Shown here piece by piece: positions 1-9,988 of a DNA stretch of 64,000 bases (positions are counted from its first letter, which is position 1; every line of letters starts with the position of its first letter). The stretch is taken from the NCBI RefSeq assembly GCF_905220565.1, contig NC_059415.1:5695501-5759500 (forward strand), in the 5' to 3' direction. The stretch is from Melitaea cinxia. Lineage: Eukaryota; Arthropoda; Insecta; Lepidoptera; Nymphalidae. The notes under the pieces were generated by a model. It had not been told where the DNA came from and did no database searches. It worked only from the letters and a program-made list of their open reading frames with translations. The position numbers and the translations under genes were made by a program.

Positions 1-56
1 AAAAACGCATAAATATAATAATCTAACATTATGTTATCAACGAAGACAATATTTAA

Positions 57-62
57 TTTATT
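57..62 (-). promoter_or_regulatory. Poly(A) signal of Gr copy 1
   Basis: AATAAA read on the minus strand, about 50 bases past the stop codon of the receptor gene ending at 111. Its position fits a short 3' UTR. Seen in sequence; use is inferred. Confidence 0.5.
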
Positions 63-110
63 ACATGTGCCTACATATAAAGTAATATACATTTTGATTG
101 TGGACTATAT

Positions 111-3100
111 TCACTTACTTAAGGCAAATTGTAAGATGACAATAGTGTAAGTGGTCAAGAGGTCGAAGAAGTACAACGGCAGCTCAGCATCCATTGTGAA
201 GACGCGGCAGATCGTCATCTTACTGAATTTAGATCTGTTGAGCCTGTGGACGTTCTTAAACAGCTTCTTTGTACCTGTAAGTTAAATCAAGTTTTTATTA
301 CAAATACTACTTATAAACAATTATAAGGTTTTTTCGTAATGAGGTTCGATAGATTTAAATAAATAAAATTTGTTTAACATGGCAGACAAATTAAATGTTT
401 TTGAAAATATAGATATAGTGCTATGTATGTGAACAAAAATATTAATTTATTCAACAAAAAAAAAATAATAATAGAAAATTTGGAATAAAGAAAATTGTAA
501 CATAAACTTTGAAAAGTAAAACATTTCTCTTATAGGCCAAGGTTACATTTTAGGATTACCATTAAATATATCCAAAGCATAAATTAAATGGCCTTTGCAA
601 AAACTTATTTCATCATGCGGTCAAAAAAAAAAATTCTAATGACAAATATGTGTTTTAACAAAGGTGGCTTTTATGAAGGACGTACAGCAGATGTTATAAT
701 GGTTGAGTAAAGTTTTGGTAATTTTTGAAAAGTGCAACTGTTGAATATTCTAAATTTTTATTTTAGTGAAATCTAAATTCTAAAGTATATACGCAATAGC
801 TTCACTCTAACTATACTTGAACAGAAAAATACTTTAGTGCATACTTGAAAAAAAAACCACAGTTAGGATTAATCTTACAGTTACTCTATCGCTACTAGAT
901 ACCTTGACTCTCTGAATACAATAAACACTGTCTTTCAGCTTCTTTTATGCTTGTGTAGAACTCTTCACACTCCTTGATGCACAGAATGAGCAGGATAAAA
1001 CTTTTGTAAAGTATGCCTAGATAGAAACTTTCGATGACAATTCCATCTAAAACCTATGTTTATAATAAATATAATATAACATTATATGACAATTAAAAAA
1101 AAAATAACTATATCAAAACATTCAAATTGTATTAAATTTTGACACAAAGTTATATGAACCACATTACATTGATTTTATTGTTATTGTACCTATGTTTATT
1201 TGAAACAAAGTTCCCTATGGGACGTTGTGGAGGGGTACCCTAGCCGGCAAAAAACGTCCGTAACGTTAAAAAAAGCGTATGATTTTTATGTATCATCACT
1301 TCATATTATAAAACAAAGTCGCTTTCGCTTGTATAATACGGTAGAGAAACACTGATAATTTTAGAGGTTTCTAATGTGATGTCGTAAATAAACACATTTT
1401 TTGCGCCTACATTGCAAACGCTGGCTGAATAACCGCGGCTATTGAGTTCTCCGAACACTATAGCTATTTCACTAAGTGTCACTACGGCTACAACGGTCTC
1501 CACGTGTGTCTGAAGAACACGCGGGTAAATTATATCAGACCACATCGGCCATGTAACATTTTTATGTACATAGTATTTGTGTGTTTTTATTATTTATAAC
1601 TATATTAACGTATTATTTATACTTTTTCAGATATTTATCCACGATATTGTGGCAAAATGAAAAAAGACGACTTTTAATCCAATTTAGTAATCTTCTACCA
1701 ATGAAAACGAACAGTCCAGTTCAGATAAAGTTCGATCGTATTTAACAGCGGAGTCAAGATAGACTGAGAATCATTTTCTGTGTCTTTTACTACATAATAC
1801 TATTTATTTATTTTAATATATAAATAAATAAGACTAATACACATATGAAGAAGATTGCTTGGTTTATTTCATTTTTTATTCTAGCAATAAAAATGTTGTG
1901 TTACTGTATCATTATTAAGTTTATGTTAACTTGTATAAGAAAAAAGTATTGTCATGACCGCCAAGTATAATTATTTTTTGTTTTAGAATATTTAATTAAA
2001 GTTATCTTACAAACAGAGATTCTCAGAGAAATTCATTTTAAATTTAACTTTCGATGATTATATCATCATTTTGTAGTAAGTAAAGTATTTTTCTTATAAA
2101 TTACAGTAGTTATTATTGCCTAATTTTGAAACGTAGGTTTTTAAGATAGATATAAAGTTGATAGAGTCCCTATGCATATTGTTCATGGGTAATATACCTA
2201 CACCCAACTACAACGGCAATGTTCTGTTTGGTCACGACAATGACTTCGGGTTAAAAATATCTTTTCTAACAAGACAGAGATCAAAAGTACTTATCCCATT
2301 AAGAAAAGCACATACTCAGCTCCTTGTATATTTCACTTTAATCTGATCAAAATACAGATTAACAGATTGACGGCAAAAGGTTAAAAATATATATTTTGAC
2401 AAGAAATTGTAAACATCTACTAGGTATAGAATTGAATCTCTCATAATCTTATATGATACTTTCCGCATAAATATAAACTAGTTTTATTAACTACTTAGAT
2501 TACAAAGAAATTAAGTTCATTTGTGTATTTAACAATAACAATGTACTTACTGACAAATTATTTGCAATATTTAATTGTCCTAGTTCTGTAAAAGCTTGAA
2601 CGTAAATCAAACTTTGTGCAAAAGTGTACACAAGCTCTAGAAGTATCTGGAATTGAAAACACATTTTATTAACAATATCAATCGATGCTAAAAATCTGAA
2701 ATGATAATTTGTATTAAAATACTTTATATGACAAATCAATCAACAAGTTTTTTAAACAATTTACAAAAGGAGAATAGAAGATACCTTTTCAAGATTTAAG
2801 TAGTGTTATCAAGCCTATGTCTAAGCACATGAACATTTTCATAAATGTATTCAAAGTATATACTCACCGGCACTTGAAAAATAGTTGTAATTAAATCAAA
2901 TGTTTCCAAAATCTTGATATAACTATTTAAGAAACTCCTTAAGCAGGCAAATTTATTTTCTCTAATGTGTCTGTTGACATGGTGATGAGAGCATTGCTCA
3001 GAAATATATTGAATATTATGGATCCATACTAATAAGTAGCTTCTAATTAGTTTCATATATCGAAACGCAGACATTATATTGACTTCATAAAAAATAACTA

Positions 3101-3650
3101 TAATATAGTAAAAACTATGCGCAGCAATATTCTTTTGAAATTTACTTGGAAGCAATTGGGAATACATACTTGCTACGATTATAAAACCAACGATATTTAG
3201 TGTGATAAAATACCAATTTTCTTTTCGCCAGTTATTTAAACTTTTATCGTATCTTCGGAAATTCTGACAATGTTCGTTAAAAATTTCTTGCAAGTTTATT
3301 ATCATTCGAATCGTTGTATTGTTGTTATAAACGTTGTTTACAAACAAGACTAAGGTTTTGATTATGTAGAGAACGTAGTTAATCACCACCAAGTAGTACA
3401 AGAACCTCGTTGATTTAAGAGAATTCAAGTCTCTGATTCCAATGAACCACGAGTGCGCGTATATAATAAGTACCACTATTAAAAACGACAAAGTGTTGTA
3501 AATACAGCCTTTGGGGTTAATAAAGCCGTTTCTTATCGTGAACTTGGACTGAAAGAATATGAATTCGAAAAGATTGAGTGGAAAGAGGGCGTTTCGAAAT
3601 TTTTGATCGATAAAATTACTTCTATGATAATTATTATTATTTCCGATCAT
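111..3650 (-). CDS. Gustatory receptor, four exons, complete (Gr copy 1)
   Basis: Predicted seven-transmembrane insect gustatory receptor, a ligand-gated channel subunit of the plasma membrane of taste neurons (family knowledge). I joined complement exons 2868-3650, 2551-2646, 903-1053 and 111-274, giving 397 residues, close to the usual size of about 400. The splice sites are visible: donors CCG/GTGAGT, TCA/GTAAGT and CAAG/GTATCT, acceptors ATTCCAG, AACATAG and TTACAG, with intron phases 0, 0 and 1. Hydrophobic segments lie near residues 51-70, 83-104, 147-167, 178-200, 255-285, 305-320 and 377-394. Residues 385-393 read TYTIVILQF, the TYhhhhhQF signature of the family. The N-terminal motif FIDQKF (13-18) is shared with the copy at 9989-12072. 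A poly(A) signal AATAAA lies on the minus strand at 57-62. The protein is far from the longer sugar-receptor type; membership of the large bitter-type expansion is inference from length and exon layout. Confidence 0.9.
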
Positions 3651-4440
3651 ATTTGATAAAATAATATTTTAATTGAACAAGTTATCCAAGTAAAGAAACG
3701 AGAAAACAGTAAGCTAGTTGAAATGTATTGGTCGACGTCCAATAAGAGACTCAGTCGTCGCGTTGACTTTTACGTTTATTAAACAATTATATTAAAAGGG
3801 TCGGTTGCTTTCCTATCCGTCACGAAAGTAACTAATTACTTAATTTTTTAGTCTGTATTTAATAAGTGTAGACCATGAATATGAATTTTCATTTAAGTAA
3901 ACATATTTAAAATTACTTAGGAATATCACAATTTTTTTTATTCTGTAGTTATTGCTGATAATTTAATCTCATATATATATAATAATATATATATATTTTT
4001 TTAATTTATTTTATTTTTATTTTATTATGATTTAGCATCAAAAATACATAAAACCCTAAATTTGCATAATATATATGGCAAAACTACGTTTTCTGGGTCA
4101 GCTAGTATAAAAATAATATAATAAACACTTATATAGTTTATCAAATAATTTAAATATCCTTAAATATATGAATGCAAGAGTATATTATATTATACTCCGT
4201 TATATTTATAAAATGCGATGTAAAGAATCTCTGAAAGAGAAGTTTAGAGAGATTAACATCCTGGCCTTTGCATCGCATTGTATCCGTGAAAATAAGTATA
4301 TCTATGAAAAATAGGCATTTATTTGTTAATCGTGGTGATCGACATGCCTCAAATGATGTAGCACTCAGGAACGACCACAAAATAACATTTGCTAAGTGCC
4401 GGCTCAGGAAAAAGAAAGTCGTTCCATTATGTTGTATGTC
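3651..4440. other. Upstream region of Gr copy 1, no gene seen
   Basis: AT-rich spacer that should include the promoter of the receptor starting at 3650. I see a short (TA)n tract near 3973-3997 and no recognisable exon. The end of a dispersed repeat may lie near 4075-4110. No core promoter element can be assigned with confidence. Confidence 0.4.
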
Positions 4441-4444
4441 AGCC

Positions 4445-4755
4445 AATGGTGTGGCTGTTGTGCTGGCAACTGCGGGTTCGACCCCCGCACATGACAAACA
4501 TTTATATCGGCCATAAAAATATTTGCCGTGGTCTGGGTGTTTGTGCAGTCCTTGTGGGTCTCCTCACCGTACCTCGGAGAGCACGTTAAGCCGTCGGTTC
4601 CAGTTATTATCATGTACACCTGATAGCGATTGTTACTCATAGTAGGAAATATATCCGCCAACCCGCATTGAAGCAGCGTTGTGAATTAAGCTCTGATCCT
4701 TCTCCACATGGGAAAAGAGGCCTGTGCCCAATAGTGGGATATTACTGGCTGAAAT
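4445..4755 (+). mobile_element. SINE family S1 copy (tRNA-derived), 5' end damaged
   Basis: This copy has the pol III B box GGGTTCGACCCC near 4483, then the body shared with the best copy at 36870-37213 (fragments GCACATGACAAACATTTATAT, GTGTTTGTGCAGTCCTTGTG and GAGCACGTTAAGCCGTCGGT). It ends in the tail ATAGTGGGATATTACTGGCTGAA. The A-box portion at the left is degraded. Open frames across it at 4268-4661 are by-products of the SINE. Confidence 0.8.
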
Positions 4756-4975
4756 AAACATTAACAAACATAATATAAGCGAGGTTGATAAAACCATCAC
4801 CGAAGTTACGCCATCAAAAGTAGATGTTTATACTATGAGACTAGGCATTCGGATTTCTATTAATATTATAAAGCTAGAGAAGTTTAGTTATATTATAGCT
4901 AGAGTTTGTTTGTTTTAATGCGATAATCCTAGGAACCACTCTGGTTCAAATTGAATTTTTTTTTAAATAAAAGAT

Positions 4976-5205
4976 GAGGTCGGCAAATATGCGTTTGTTC
5001 CACCGTGGCAAGTGGTTACGGTAGCTTATAGACATGTCCAACACCAGAAGTATCGCATGCGCGCTCCGGACCCTAACCCTGTTCCTTCCCGGCAGCTCTT
5101 CCTACCATAGTCACCGCAGGAACACAACACTAACTTCTGTAAGATTGAGACACTTCCTTTGTCAGTATACTCCAGATTCTATTCAGGATATGTCCTGCTA
5201 TCAGA
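4976..5205 (+). repeat. Dispersed repeat family L3, copy a
   Basis: Begins GAGGTCGGCAAA and continues with segments for the truncated-count phrases GTAGCTTATAGACATGTCCAACACCAGAAG, CGACCCTAT-like and ACACAACACTAACTTCTGTAAG. The same order recurs at 13771, 15966 (-), 18104 (-), 42066, 46211, 52300 (-) and 60110 (-). No coding capacity or tRNA boxes are evident. The class is unknown to me; it is a short non-autonomous element by its size of about 230-250 bases. Confidence 0.7.
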
Positions 5206-5480
5206 TATGATATATATTATATTGATCCTTTTTTAAATGTTACTATTACGTTTAACTATATATTTCTTTTTAATTATTTTTCAATAGAATCTATAATCTG
5301 AATTGGTGGAATCTTCGGTGTATCTAGTTACTTAAATAAAAATATGTATCGCTTAAAATGACGGCCCAAAAGTGCTTTTGAAGACTATTTGAATAAATAC
5401 ATTTTTGATTTAGATATGATTTAATTTGATTCAATAATTAGATAATATTAAAGGGCAAAACAATTTTTCATAGTAAATTA

Positions 5481-5624
5481 TGTTAGAATATTATCAAAAT
5501 ATAATTATATCTAGTGTTAAGGAGAATATATTTTAGATTATCTATGGACTTGTTTATGGTGTATCAAAGGTGAATAAAAATTAACGTCAGTCAGTCTTGT
5601 CGCTACAGCTATTGTGTTTTATTA
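5481..5624 (+). repeat. 5' LTR of the copia element
   Basis: 144 bases, starting TGTTAGAATATT and ending GTGTTTTATTA. It is identical to 9640-9783. It should hold the element's promoter and polyadenylation signals; GGTGAATAAAAATTAACG near 5570 contains an AATAAA. Confidence 0.95.
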
Positions 5625-5638
5625 GGTTATGGGCCCAG
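5625..5638 (+). other. Primer-binding site, internal initiator tRNA-Met match
   Basis: GGTTATGGGCCCAG directly follows the 5' LTR. It is complementary to the anticodon stem-loop region CTGGGCCCATAACC of eukaryotic initiator tRNA-Met. Priming by a half-molecule of this tRNA is known for Drosophila copia. The match therefore places this element in the copia group in priming as well as in protein. Confidence 0.85.
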
Positions 5639-5685
5639 TCTTGTTTTTACGAAATATAAAGTTATCTTACTGTGCGGAAATAATA

Positions 5686-8600
5686 ATGTCGACGTCGGGA
5701 TACTTACTAAATGTGCCGAAACTCAAAGGACGCGAAAATTATGACGATTGGGCGTTCGCAACAAGCAATTTTTTGTTGCTTGAGGGTATTGACATTGAAA
5801 ATGTGCCGGCGACTATCAGTGAAACTGAGAAGCAGAAAGCCAAAGCTAAGCTCGTGATGACTATTGACTGTTCGTTATATGTGCATATCAAGAGTGAGAC
5901 TACAGTGAGCGGTGTATGGAACAAATTGAAACAGTTATTTGATGACACGGGATATCAACGAAAGATAAGTTTGCTTCGAACATTAATTTCAATACGTCTC
6001 GATAATTGTGAATCCATGACATCTTATGTATCTCAAATGGTTGAGACAGCACAAAAATTGAAGGGGACAGGATTCGAGATCACAGATGAGTGGATTGGGT
6101 CTTTACTTTTGGCTGGACTTCCAGAAAAGTATTCACCAATGATAATGGCCATAGAACATTCTAGTATCGCCATTAGCGCTGACGTCATTAAAACAAAGTT
6201 ACTTGATATGTGTTCTGAGGTTGGCACTACTCGAACAGACTCTGCATTTTTGACAAAACAACAGTGGTCAAAAAGTGGCAGCACTAACCGCAGACAAATG
6301 TCAATGTCAAGTGACATGACAATCGGAAAGAAACAAATCAAGTGTTATAATTGCAAGAAAGTCGGCCATTACAAAAATAAGTGTCCTGAACTAAAAGGAA
6401 ATAAACAAGTAAAAATAAATGCTTTTAGTGCGGCTTTTTTCAACGGATTTTATAGTACAGAAGAATGGTACGTTGATTCAGGCGCAAGCGCACACATGAC
6501 GTCAAATAAAAATTGTTTACTTCGAACCCGACCAGTGGATGAAAACAAAGAAATCGTAGTGGCAAATCAAATGACGATGCCTGTAGTTAGTGTTGGTGAA
6601 ACACAGATAACGACATGCGTGAACAGTTCTCAGTATGATGTGATTGTGAATAATGTATTGTACATACCTAAACTCACGACAAACTTATTGTCCGTAAGCC
6701 AACTTATAAATAATGGCAATAGAGTAGTGTTCAAAAAGGATGTCTGTTTGATATATAACCAAGTGAATGAGCTTATTGGTATAGCAAATTTGATAAATGG
6801 TGTGTACAAACTAAACACAAGAAAATTAGAGAATTCGTTATCGGCGATGTCAACATGGCATAGAAGGTTAGGACATATAAATAGTAAGTCCTTGCAGAAA
6901 ATGAAAGAAGGTGCTGTGGTAGGAGTTTCTTTTGACAAGAAAGCTGACATACAAATACAGAATTGTGAAGTGTGCTGTGAGGGAAAACAGACACGTTTGC
7001 CTTTCCCATCAGCTAACCATAGAAGTAAACAACTACTGGATGTAGTACACTCAGATTTATGCGGGCCGATGGAGAATAAGTCTATTGGTCAGGCAAAGTA
7101 TTTTATTCTGTTTGTTGATGATGCCAGCAGAATGACTTTTGTCTACTTCTTGAAAGAAAAGAACCAAGTCTTTCAGCATTTCAAAGAATTTCGAAGCTTA
7201 GTTGAGAATCAAACAGGACACAAGATAAAAACATTGAGGACTGATAATGGAGGTGAGTTTTGTTCACGTGAGATGGAGAGTTACTTAAAACAAGTTGGTA
7301 TTGTCCATCAGAAGACCAATCCTCACACTCCGGAGCAGAATGGTCTCTCAGAGAGGTTCAACAGAACTGTAGTTGAACGGGCAAGGTGTTTATTGTTTGA
7401 AGCGGATCTTGACAAAAGTTTTTGGGCAGAAGCAGTTAATACTGCAGTGTACTTAAAAAATAGAACGCCAGCTGCCAGTTTAGGCATGATGACACCATTT
7501 GAGAGGTGGACAGGTGTGAAACCAGACCTTAGCCATGTTAGAATTTTTGGCAGTAAGGTAATGGTGCATGTTCCCAAAATACAAAGACAAAAATGGGATA
7601 AAAAGGCTGACAAACTGATTTTGGTAGGATATCCAGATAACGTAAAAGGATACAGATTGTATAATCCAAAAACTAGAAAAATTACTATGAGCAGAGATGT
7701 CATTATTATGGAGAAAACGGAGTCGGACACAGCTCAGATAATATTAAATAATTGTAAAGAAAAGTCAGAGAAAGATGAAAATTTAGAAGATGAAGAAAGT
7801 GTACCAGAAAATTCAGTTTTAGATCCAAATGATCCAACCTATAATTGTGAGTCATCGACTTCCGATGATGATTCTTATCAATCCATTACTGAAAAAGAGT
7901 CTATGATAGAGGATGAAGTTCAGGTGGAGCTGGATACTAAGCGCAAGAGAAAGCCAGTAGAAAGGTATGGTATAACCAATATCTGTATTCTGGACAACCT
8001 AGTATCATACGATGAAGAACTCAGTTATGAAGCTGCGATGAATGGACCAGATAAGGAACAGTGGAGACAGGCGATGAAAGATGAACTGAAGGCTTTCGAC
8101 GACAATCAAGCATGGACATTTGTAGATAGGAAAGAAGCTGATAGAGTAGTGCAGTGTAAGTGGGTATTCAAGAAAAAGTATGAAAGTGATAATAGTGTGC
8201 GTTATAGAGCAAGACTGGTCGCAAAAGGTTTCACCCAAAAAGAAGGTGTGGACTATACTGAAACATACTCACCAGTGCTTCGTTACTCAACATTAAGACT
8301 TTTATTTGCTTTAAGTGTCAAACTTAACTTTGAAATTACACACTTAGATGTAACCACAGCGTTCCTAAATGGTTACCTACATGAAAATGTTTATATGCAG
8401 GTTCCACCTAATTTAAATTGTAAAAGCAATACTGTTCTTAAATTAAAACGTGCTATATATGGATTAAAGCAATCAGCCAGAGCCTGGAACCAAAGACTTA
8501 ATGATTGTTTACTAGCATTAGGATATGTAAAGTCAAAATTAGAACCATGCTTGTACAGTAAAAGGGAAAATAAGGAACAAATCTTTGTAACAGTTTTTGT

Positions 8601-9537
8601 TGATGATTTTTTTATTTTCTCAAATAGTAGTACTATGACAGATAAATTAAAGAAAGATTTAATGTCTAATTTCAAGATAAAAGATTTAGGGCCAATAAAA
8701 AACTGTTTGGGCATGAGGGTTAAGACATATGCAGACGGTAGTATATCATTGGATCAGGAACAGTTTGTTAATGATATTTTAATGAAATTTAACATGTCAG
8801 ATTGCAATGATATTGATACACCAATAGAATGTAACTTAAAATTGGATAAGTCTGATAATGTTGAGAAACAGTTTCCTTATCAGCAGCTCTTGGGAAGCCT
8901 GATGTATTTGTCAGTTTTAACACGCCCAGATATCAGTTTTAGTATTAGTTATTTAAGTCAATTCAATAGTTGTTTTACTGCAGTCCATTGGAGACATGCA
9001 AAGCGTATATTAAAATACTTAAAGAAAACCAAGTCTTATGGATTGATGTATACTAAAGATGATAATAATTTAATAGGTTTTGTAGATGCTGACTGGGGCT
9101 CTAATAATATTGATAGAAAATCCTATACAGGTTTCTGTTTTATATTGTCAGGAGCTGTAGTATCATACGAGTGTAAAAAACAACAAACAGTAGCATTGTC
9201 AAGCACAGAAAGTGAATATATGGCAATATCGGAGGCCTGTAAGGAAGCTATTTACTTAAAGAACTTGTTGTCAGAAATTATTGATTGTAATTATACTATA
9301 ACTCTGTATAATGACAATCAGAGTGCTCAACAATTGACAGAGAATCCTTTATTCCATAGAAGAACAAAACATATTGATATCCGTCATCATTTTGTGAGAG
9401 ATATTGTTGCTAATAATATTGTCAAAATTGTATATCTGTCAACTTCTGAAATGCCAGCTGATCTTTTAACAAAAGGTTTGACTAGTTATAAGCACAATAA
9501 TTTTGTTAAAAAACTAGGTCTTAAAGGTGTTGTTTAA
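5686..9537 (+). CDS. Copia-type Gag-Pol polyprotein, intact
   Basis: One frame of 1283 residues encoding capsid, protease, integrase, reverse transcriptase and RNase H, the copia domain order. Visible motifs: zinc knuckle CYNC-GHYKNKC from residue 220; protease DSGA at 264-267; HHCC zinc region from His392 (WHRRLGH, later CEVC); integrase triad D457, D520 and E556 with 35 residues between the last two; reverse transcriptase FVDD with aspartates 973-974; RNase H acidic residues D1134 (DADWG), E1175 (STESEY) and D1210 (YNDNQS). An in-frame ATG at 5629 lies inside the primer-binding site and is unlikely to be used; the ATG at 5686 opens the conserved Gag start. There is no internal stop. Copia normally makes separate Gag by splicing of this same frame (known for Drosophila copia, not checked here). 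Confidence 0.96.
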   Translation: MSTSGYLLNVPKLKGRENYDDWAFATSNFLLLEGIDIENVPATISETEKQKAKAKLVMTIDCSLYVHIKSETTVSGVWNKLKQLFDDTGYQRKISLLRTLISIRLDNCESMTSYVSQMVETAQKLKGTGFEITDEWIGSLLLAGLPEKYSPMIMAIEHSSIAISADVIKTKLLDMCSEVGTTRTDSAFLTKQQWSKSGSTNRRQMSMSSDMTIGKKQIKCYNCKKVGHYKNKCPELKGNKQVKINAFSAAFFNGFYSTEEWYVDSGASAHMTSNKNCLLRTRPVDENKEIVVANQMTMPVVSVGETQITTCVNSSQYDVIVNNVLYIPKLTTNLLSVSQLINNGNRVVFKKDVCLIYNQVNELIGIANLINGVYKLNTRKLENSLSAMSTWHRRLGHINSKSLQKMKEGAVVGVSFDKKADIQIQNCEVCCEGKQTRLPFPSANHRSKQLLDVVHSDLCGPMENKSIGQAKYFILFVDDASRMTFVYFLKEKNQVFQHFKEFRSLVENQTGHKIKTLRTDNGGEFCSREMESYLKQVGIVHQKTNPHTPEQNGLSERFNRTVVERARCLLFEADLDKSFWAEAVNTAVYLKNRTPAASLGMMTPFERWTGVKPDLSHVRIFGSKVMVHVPKIQRQKWDKKADKLILVGYPDNVKGYRLYNPKTRKITMSRDVIIMEKTESDTAQIILNNCKEKSEKDENLEDEESVPENSVLDPNDPTYNCESSTSDDDSYQSITEKESMIEDEVQVELDTKRKRKPVERYGITNICILDNLVSYDEELSYEAAMNGPDKEQWRQAMKDELKAFDDNQAWTFVDRKEADRVVQCKWVFKKKYESDNSVRYRARLVAKGFTQKEGVDYTETYSPVLRYSTLRLLFALSVKLNFEITHLDVTTAFLNGYLHENVYMQVPPNLNCKSNTVLKLKRAIYGLKQSARAWNQRLNDCLLALGYVKSKLEPCLYSKRENKEQIFVTVFVDDFFIFSNSSTMTDKLKKDLMSNFKIKDLGPIKNCLGMRVKTYADGSISLDQEQFVNDILMKFNMSDCNDIDTPIECNLKLDKSDNVEKQFPYQQLLGSLMYLSVLTRPDISFSISYLSQFNSCFTAVHWRHAKRILKYLKKTKSYGLMYTKDDNNLIGFVDADWGSNNIDRKSYTGFCFILSGAVVSYECKKQQTVALSSTESEYMAISEACKEAIYLKNLLSEIIDCNYTITLYNDNQSAQQLTENPLFHRRTKHIDIRHHFVRDIVANNIVKIVYLSTSEMPADLLTKGLTSYKHNNFVKKLGLKGVV

Positions 9538-9630
9538 TTATGGTAATTTTTTTGTTAAGAGTCAATAGGTGTTAATATTAGAGAAGTTTTATTGTATTTA
9601 GTTTCTTTATATTGTTTACATTATTTTGAT

Positions 9631-9639
9631 AAGTGGAGG
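9631..9639 (+). other. Polypurine tract of the copia element
   Basis: AAGTGGAGG lies directly before the 3' LTR and is purine-rich but for one T. It is the expected plus-strand primer site. Seen in sequence; role from family knowledge. Confidence 0.75.
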
Positions 9640-9782
9640 TGTTAGAATATTATCAAAATATAATTATATCTAGTGTTAAGGAGAATATATTTTAGATTAT
9701 CTATGGACTTGTTTATGGTGTATCAAAGGTGAATAAAAATTAACGTCAGTCAGTCTTGTCGCTACAGCTATTGTGTTTTATT

Positions 9783-9783
<1 letters not shown>
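9640..9783 (+). repeat. 3' LTR of the copia element
   Basis: 144 bases identical to the 5' LTR at 5481-5624. It is followed by the second copy of the target duplication AATTA at 9784-9788, which runs straight into a (TA)n tract. Confidence 0.95.

Positions 9784-9785
<2 letters not shown>

Positions 9786-9830
<45 letters not shown>
9786..9830. repeat. (TA)n microsatellite
   Basis: About 20 TA units directly next to the right target duplication of the copia element. Confidence 0.9.
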
Positions 9831-9833
<3 letters not shown>

Positions 9834-9988
9834 TACATTCTTGATGAAGAATATTAACAATAGCTATGATTAATTTATTAAACACTAAAATAAGTTTAAT
9901 TTGCAAAATTGCAATTTAAAACTTCTTTTGTAGATTATCTCAATAAATAAACTTTTGATTTTGTTTTGATTTAATTGTGTAAGTAATA

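Larger units (their letters stand above)
5476..9788 (+). mobile_element. Complete Ty1/copia-type LTR retrotransposon with target duplication
   Basis: The element spans LTR 5481-5624, a single gag-pol frame, and LTR 9640-9783. It is flanked by the 5-bp direct repeat AATTA (5476-5480 and 9784-9788). The two 144-bp LTRs show no difference when compared base by base, so the insertion is recent. A primer-binding site follows the 5' LTR and a purine tract precedes the 3' LTR. It sits in the spacer between two gustatory receptor genes, in the opposite direction to them, and breaks neither. Everything needed for transposition appears to be present; actual activity is inference. Confidence 0.96.

Noticed and set aside
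1040..1053. Alternative acceptor TTTTAG for Gr copy 1 exon 3
   Set aside because: It would start the exon out of phase and hit a stop; the acceptor AACATAG with exon start 1053 keeps phase 0 and the reading frame.
2158..2346. 62-codon open frame inside intron 2 of Gr copy 1, plus strand
   Set aside because: No domain, no splice context, and it lies within an intron of the opposite-strand gene.
5629..5685. Upstream in-frame ATG of the copia frame
   Set aside because: It lies inside the primer-binding site, and the 19 extra residues have no Gag likeness; the ATG at 5686 opens the conserved region.
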